A program made the translations under genes and the position numbers. Shown here piece after piece: positions 15,063 to 17,513 of a stretch of DNA of 17,513 bases (position 1 is its first letter; the number at the start of each line of letters is the position of its first letter). The notes under the pieces were generated by a model, which was given only the letters and a program-made list of their open reading frames with translations, had not been told where the DNA came from and made no database searches. Origin of the DNA: CAZSAT01 sp964604675 (GTDB taxonomy: Bacteria > Myxococcota_A > UBA796 > CAJQPC01); the NCBI GenBank assembly GCA_964604675.1, contig CAZSAT010000142.1, positions 1 to 17,513 on the forward strand. Reading direction: 5' to 3'.

Positions 15063-16090
15063 ACGGCGGCACCACCGCCGCGCGGTCCAAGGCGGTCCGC
15101 GGCGGCGCCTCACTCCTGGTCCTCGCCGGGCTCGCTGGGGCGTGGCACGTGGTCCAGACACGCAACGGCAACAAGGAATCCGACGTGATCATCGAGATGC
15201 GGCCGGATCTGGGTGGGCACCCCTGGCTGAAGGCGAACCTCGAGGGCGCCGACGTGGTGTGCCCGGATCGACCCCATGCCATGCAGGAGGTGCGCGCCCA
15301 CCACGAGGGCGGACAGACACCCTTCGCGCGCAAGCGGAGCTACGAGCTGCGCACCAACAGCCTGGGGCTACGAGGACCCGAGCTGGGTGACGACGATCCG
15401 TCTGTGCTCCGGCTGCTCGCGATCGGCGACTCGGTCACCCATGGCTGGGGGGTGGCGGAGCACGAGAGCTACCCCTCGGTGCTCGAGGACCTGCTTCGGA
15501 ACGAGGGCCACGCGGTGCAGGTGATCAACGCCGGCGTCCCAGCCAACCAGATCCCGACCATGCTCGCCTGGTGCCAGAACGTGGCACCGAGCCTGGGCAT
15601 CGACGTGCTGCTGTGGACCCGCCGCCCGTCTGGCTTCGACCAGGCGCCCTACCCGGAATACCGCGACGCCCTGTTGGCCTGCGCCGACGCGCTCGACGCC
15701 GAGGCGGTGGCCGTGCTGCCACCGATCTCCACCTTCGATCTGCGCGGAAGCCACGTGTGGGAGCAGGAGTACCGTGCCCTCGACCGTGAGCTCCGTGCAC
15801 GCGGCGTGACGGTGGTCGAGCTCACGCCAGCGTTCCGGGCAGGTCAGCAGGGGCGCGGCGAGATCCTGGTCGAACAGGAGAACCAGGTGCAGGTGGTCGA
15901 CCAGGAGACCGGCGAGGTCTGGCTCACCGCGCCACCCGTGGCACCGGATCTGCACCCGTCGATCTACGAGCTCTTCGAGAACGAGCCGGAGGTGCGCGAA
16001 GCCTTGTTCTTCGACTCGGGCCATCCGGATGCCGAAGGCCTCGCCCTGTTCGCCCGCGAGGTGGCCGACGCCGTCATTCCGATGCTCTGA
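15050..16090 (+). CDS. Membrane-anchored SGNH-family protein, block III altered
   Basis: A 346-residue protein. The ATG at 15050 follows GAGGAG (15039-15044) by 5 nt and lies inside the end of the previous gene. A single hydrophobic segment (~18-34) anchors or exports it. A typical family lead-in, LRTNSLGLRGPE (~100-111), precedes block I LLAIGDSVTHGWGV (Ser128). Block II is INAGVPANQIP (Gly162) and block V is FDSGHPDAEG (Asp322, His325). Where block III should give G-x-N-D the sequence is LLWTRRPSGFD, so the oxyanion Asn is absent. It may therefore be a slow enzyme, a transferase like AlgX/AlgJ-type proteins, or a binding partner of the preceding SGNH protein. Its 3' end overlaps the convergent third SGNH gene by 17 bp. 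Confidence 0.85.
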   Translation: MGSLDGGTTAARSKAVRGGASLLVLAGLAGAWHVVQTRNGNKESDVIIEMRPDLGGHPWLKANLEGADVVCPDRPHAMQEVRAHHEGGQTPFARKRSYELRTNSLGLRGPELGDDDPSVLRLLAIGDSVTHGWGVAEHESYPSVLEDLLRNEGHAVQVINAGVPANQIPTMLAWCQNVAPSLGIDVLLWTRRPSGFDQAPYPEYRDALLACADALDAEAVAVLPPISTFDLRGSHVWEQEYRALDRELRARGVTVVELTPAFRAGQQGRGEILVEQENQVQVVDQETGEVWLTAPPVAPDLHPSIYELFENEPEVREALFFDSGHPDAEGLALFAREVADAVIPML

Positions 16091-16103
16091 GCGCGTCCAC
16101 CAC
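16061..16103. terminator. Possible hairpin over overlapping convergent 3' ends
   Basis: gtgg (16061-16064) pairs with ccac (16100-16103), and gacgc (16067-16071) pairs with gcgtc (16093-16097), separated by a two-by-two mismatch. The 21-nt loop holds both stop codons, at 16088-16090 on plus and 16076-16074 on minus. It is an imperfect stem with no T-run. It resembles the arrangement at the other convergent junction near 7210. Confidence 0.3.
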
Positions 16104-16940
16104 GAACGGCTCGACGAACGCGGCGAGCAGCTCGTGACCGGCGGCATCGAGGTGGATCGGATCGTCGTCGAAGTAGGCGTGCGCCGGGAGCTCGGGCCGA
16201 AGCACCGTCCACGGCAGCCCGTCGAGCGCAGCGAGGTGCGCGACCGGCGGCCGGCGCATGGGGAACGCGAGCACCAGAGGCGTCGCACCGGCGGCCTCGA
16301 CTTTGCGGCCCGCGGTCAGCAGATTTCGGCGAAACCGTTCGGGGTCGACCCGCGCCACCCCCACAGCCGGGTCCCACACCTCCGAGCTCGGCGTCGGCCT
16401 GGCCAACAGCCCGGTCAGGCCCCGAAAGAGCCGCGTTCCCTGGAGCCATGGGCGAGGGCTGGCGTCGGCATCGGCGCGCGCTGCACGCTGCGCGTCGCGC
16501 ACGAGCCAGCCGAGAACCACCACGTCCGGCCCCATCGCGAGCAGGCCGTCGAGCTGCCGCAGCCCCTGCTCCGAGGAATAGCCAGGCACGCCCGCGTTCA
16601 ACACGGTCTCGTCGAGGCGCGTCGCCAGCCGCGCGGGCCAGGCCGCCTCGGCCGGCAGTCCCCACCCGAAGGTGGTCGAGCACCCCGTGGCCACCACCCG
16701 CGGCCCGCCGTCGGGGACGTCGCCTCGAAGCCCGTCCGGTCCGGTGACCACCGGAAACGTCGTGCCCCGCTCGGGGTGCGGGACGGTGCGCTCGTCAAGG
16801 TTGGCCCGGAGGGTCCAGTAGAACCCCGGGTCCCCATCGAACAAGCCGTCGGGCGGCACGCCCAGAAGCGCGAGGGCGCCCTCGGACAAGCCGAGGACGC
16901 CCACAGCGACGAGGACCGACCCGACGAGCCGGGCCAGCAC
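16074..16940 (-). CDS. Third SGNH-family protein, GDS block altered to GCS
   Basis: A 288-residue protein from the GTG at 16940, 8 nt after the stop of the upstream minus-strand gene. Residues 4-27 form a hydrophobic anchor. The family lead-in VVTGPDGLRG (~64-73) is present. Block I reads ATGCSTTFGWG (84-94): Ser88 is kept, but the usual Asp is Cys87. Block II LNAGVPGYSSEQG (Gly117) is intact. In place of block III there is VVLGWLVRDAQR (~141-152), with Arg where Asn is expected. Block V is DDPIHLDAAGH (Asp260, His263). Catalytic Ser, Asp and His are thus kept while oxyanion-hole positions differ. It could be a slow or specialised esterase/acyltransferase. It lies opposite the other two SGNH genes and overlaps the second by 17 bp. 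Confidence 0.83.
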   Translation of the reverse strand: MLARLVGSVLVAVGVLGLSEGALALLGVPPDGLFDGDPGFYWTLRANLDERTVPHPERGTTFPVVTGPDGLRGDVPDGGPRVVATGCSTTFGWGLPAEAAWPARLATRLDETVLNAGVPGYSSEQGLRQLDGLLAMGPDVVVLGWLVRDAQRAARADADASPRPWLQGTRLFRGLTGLLARPTPSSEVWDPAVGVARVDPERFRRNLLTAGRKVEAAGATPLVLAFPMRRPPVAHLAALDGLPWTVLRPELPAHAYFDDDPIHLDAAGHELLAAFVEPFVVDALRASE

Positions 16941-16948
16941 CTTCGGAA

Positions 16949-17513
16949 TCAGTTCTCGTACTGGATCGAGAAGTTCTCACCCGTCAACGCATCGCCGACG
17001 TTCACCGTCAGCTCGGACGAGTAGCCGTAGTAGCAACCCGAGTAGTTGCCGCCGCCATCGTGGTCGAAGAACGCGAACACGTAGCCGGTCTCCGGCGTGG
17101 ACTTGCCCGGCGGGTACACGGTGACGTTGTAGCTGGTGGAGCCGCTGGCCGAGACCTTGATGGTCTCGCCGCTCGCGAAGAACTTGGTGTACTTCGGGTA
17201 GCCCGCGGAGTCCAGCAGGCCGCTGGCCCAGAACTCGACGCTCACGTCGCCGCTGACGCTGCCCGTGGCGTCCGTCACGGTGCCCGCAACGGTCGCCTCA
17301 CCGCCAGCCACGGGACCGGAGTCGGGGCTGCCGATGCCCGTGTCGCCGTCGCCACCGTCGCCGCCGTCACCGCCGTCACCGCCACCGTCGCCGCCGTCAC
17401 CGCCACCGTCGCCGCCGCCGCCGGTGTCACCGCCGCCGTCGCCGCCGTCGCCGCCACCGTCACCGCCGTCGCCGCCACCGTCACCGCCGTCACCGCCACC
17501 GTCGCCGCCGTCA
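16949..17513 (-). CDS. Surface or secreted protein with Gly-Gly-Asp linker and beta-sandwich C-terminus, 5' end outside window
   Basis: The frame is open from the right edge to the stop at 16951-16949 (187 residues seen), so the N-terminus and any signal peptide are missing. About the first 60 residues are a low-complexity linker of GGD and GGGD units broken once by DTGG, then DTGIGSPDSGP. The last ~115 residues form a beta-rich domain: EATVAGTVTDATGSVSGDVSVEFWASG, TSYNVTVYPPGK, YVFAFFDHDGGGNYSG and ALTGENFSIQYEN. The domain resembles carboxypeptidase-regulatory-like or similar sandwiches and contains one acidic loop (DHDGGGN) that may bind calcium. Lipoproteins of Myxococcota often carry such linkers right after the lipidated Cys, so a lipoprotein is likely but unproven. 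It ends 8 nt before the third SGNH gene and is probably co-transcribed with it. Confidence 0.75.
   Translation of the reverse strand, partial: DGGDGGGDGGDGGGDGGDGGGDGGDGGGDTGGGGDGGGDGGDGGGDGGDGGDGGDGDTGIGSPDSGPVAGGEATVAGTVTDATGSVSGDVSVEFWASGLLDSAGYPKYTKFFASGETIKVSASGSTSYNVTVYPPGKSTPETGYVFAFFDHDGGGNYSGCYYGYSSELTVNVGDALTGENFSIQYEN
17345..17513. repeat. Degenerate 9/12-bp coding repeats (GGD/GGGD)
   Basis: Units of ccgccgtca and ccgccaccgtc type repeat to the window edge, combining into a period of about 21 bp. On the minus strand they encode GGD and GGGD in the frame of the surrounding gene. Synonymous third-base differences (gtc/tca boundaries, acc/gcc) show this is not a perfect recent expansion. 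Confidence 0.85.

Noticed and set aside
17345..17513. CRISPR-like array
   Set aside because: The repeats are 9-21 bp, contiguous, without unique spacers, and in frame with a surface protein. They encode a Gly/Asp linker.

Overview
This window is GC-rich and almost wholly coding. It has 17 genes, no RNA genes and no recognisable mobile element. The style suggests Myxococcota or a related high-GC 'deltaproteobacterial' lineage: many lipoproteins, FG-GAP beta-propeller and Ig-like surface proteins, (Asp-Thr)n and (Gly-Gly-Asp)n linkers, a carboxypeptidase-regulatory/TonB-receptor fusion, and a C-terminal domain like that of the myxobacterial AgmX/PglI proteins. The taxonomic call is inference. 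Every identifiable product looks exported or envelope-associated, apart from one conserved protein of unknown function. Both window ends fall inside in-frame low-complexity repeats, so the sequence may be a whole contig broken at repeats.

Left block (1-1153, minus): the 5' part of an exported beta-propeller protein that leaves the window through a (DT)n linker. A 146-bp divergent region (1154-1299) separates it from a compact seven-gene plus-strand operon (1300-7213): HEAT-repeat lipoprotein, conserved protein of unknown function, TonB-dependent outer-membrane receptor, two lipoproteins, a 48-residue basic peptide, and an anchored LysM protein. Gaps are 14 nt or less, and several genes overlap by 1-4 nt. 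The LysM protein reads as membrane anchor, peptidoglycan-binding module, Pro-rich linker and TonB/AgmX-like tail. That is an attractive candidate for a dedicated energy transducer or envelope bridge for the receptor.

Middle block (7221-11096, minus): an alkaline-phosphatase/sulfatase-superfamily lipoprotein with a Thr-type active site, a 57-residue membrane peptide coupled to it by an ATGA overlap, and a lipoprotein with Ig-like domains and an FG-GAP propeller. It converges on the first operon with only 7 bp between stop codons, inside a hairpin.

Right block: only 39 bp, carrying a perfect 8-bp inverted repeat, separates the sulfatase-like gene from a plus-strand operon (11136-16090). That operon has a polytopic GT-C-like membrane protein, a 43-residue single-span peptide, a large membrane protein with a C-terminal SGNH hydrolase domain, and a second SGNH protein. 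From the other side, a minus-strand pair (a Gly/Gly/Asp-linker surface protein and a third SGNH protein) converges, with the 3' ends overlapping by 17 bp. The three SGNH proteins show progressively altered catalytic blocks. Together with the GT-C-like protein they suggest tailoring of a surface glycan or lipid, although no MBOAT acyltransferase is present in the window.

No defence system, CRISPR array or phage gene was seen. The best candidates for something new are the operon with a receptor and a LysM/TonB-like protein, and the recurring tiny genes that are start/stop-coupled to envelope genes.
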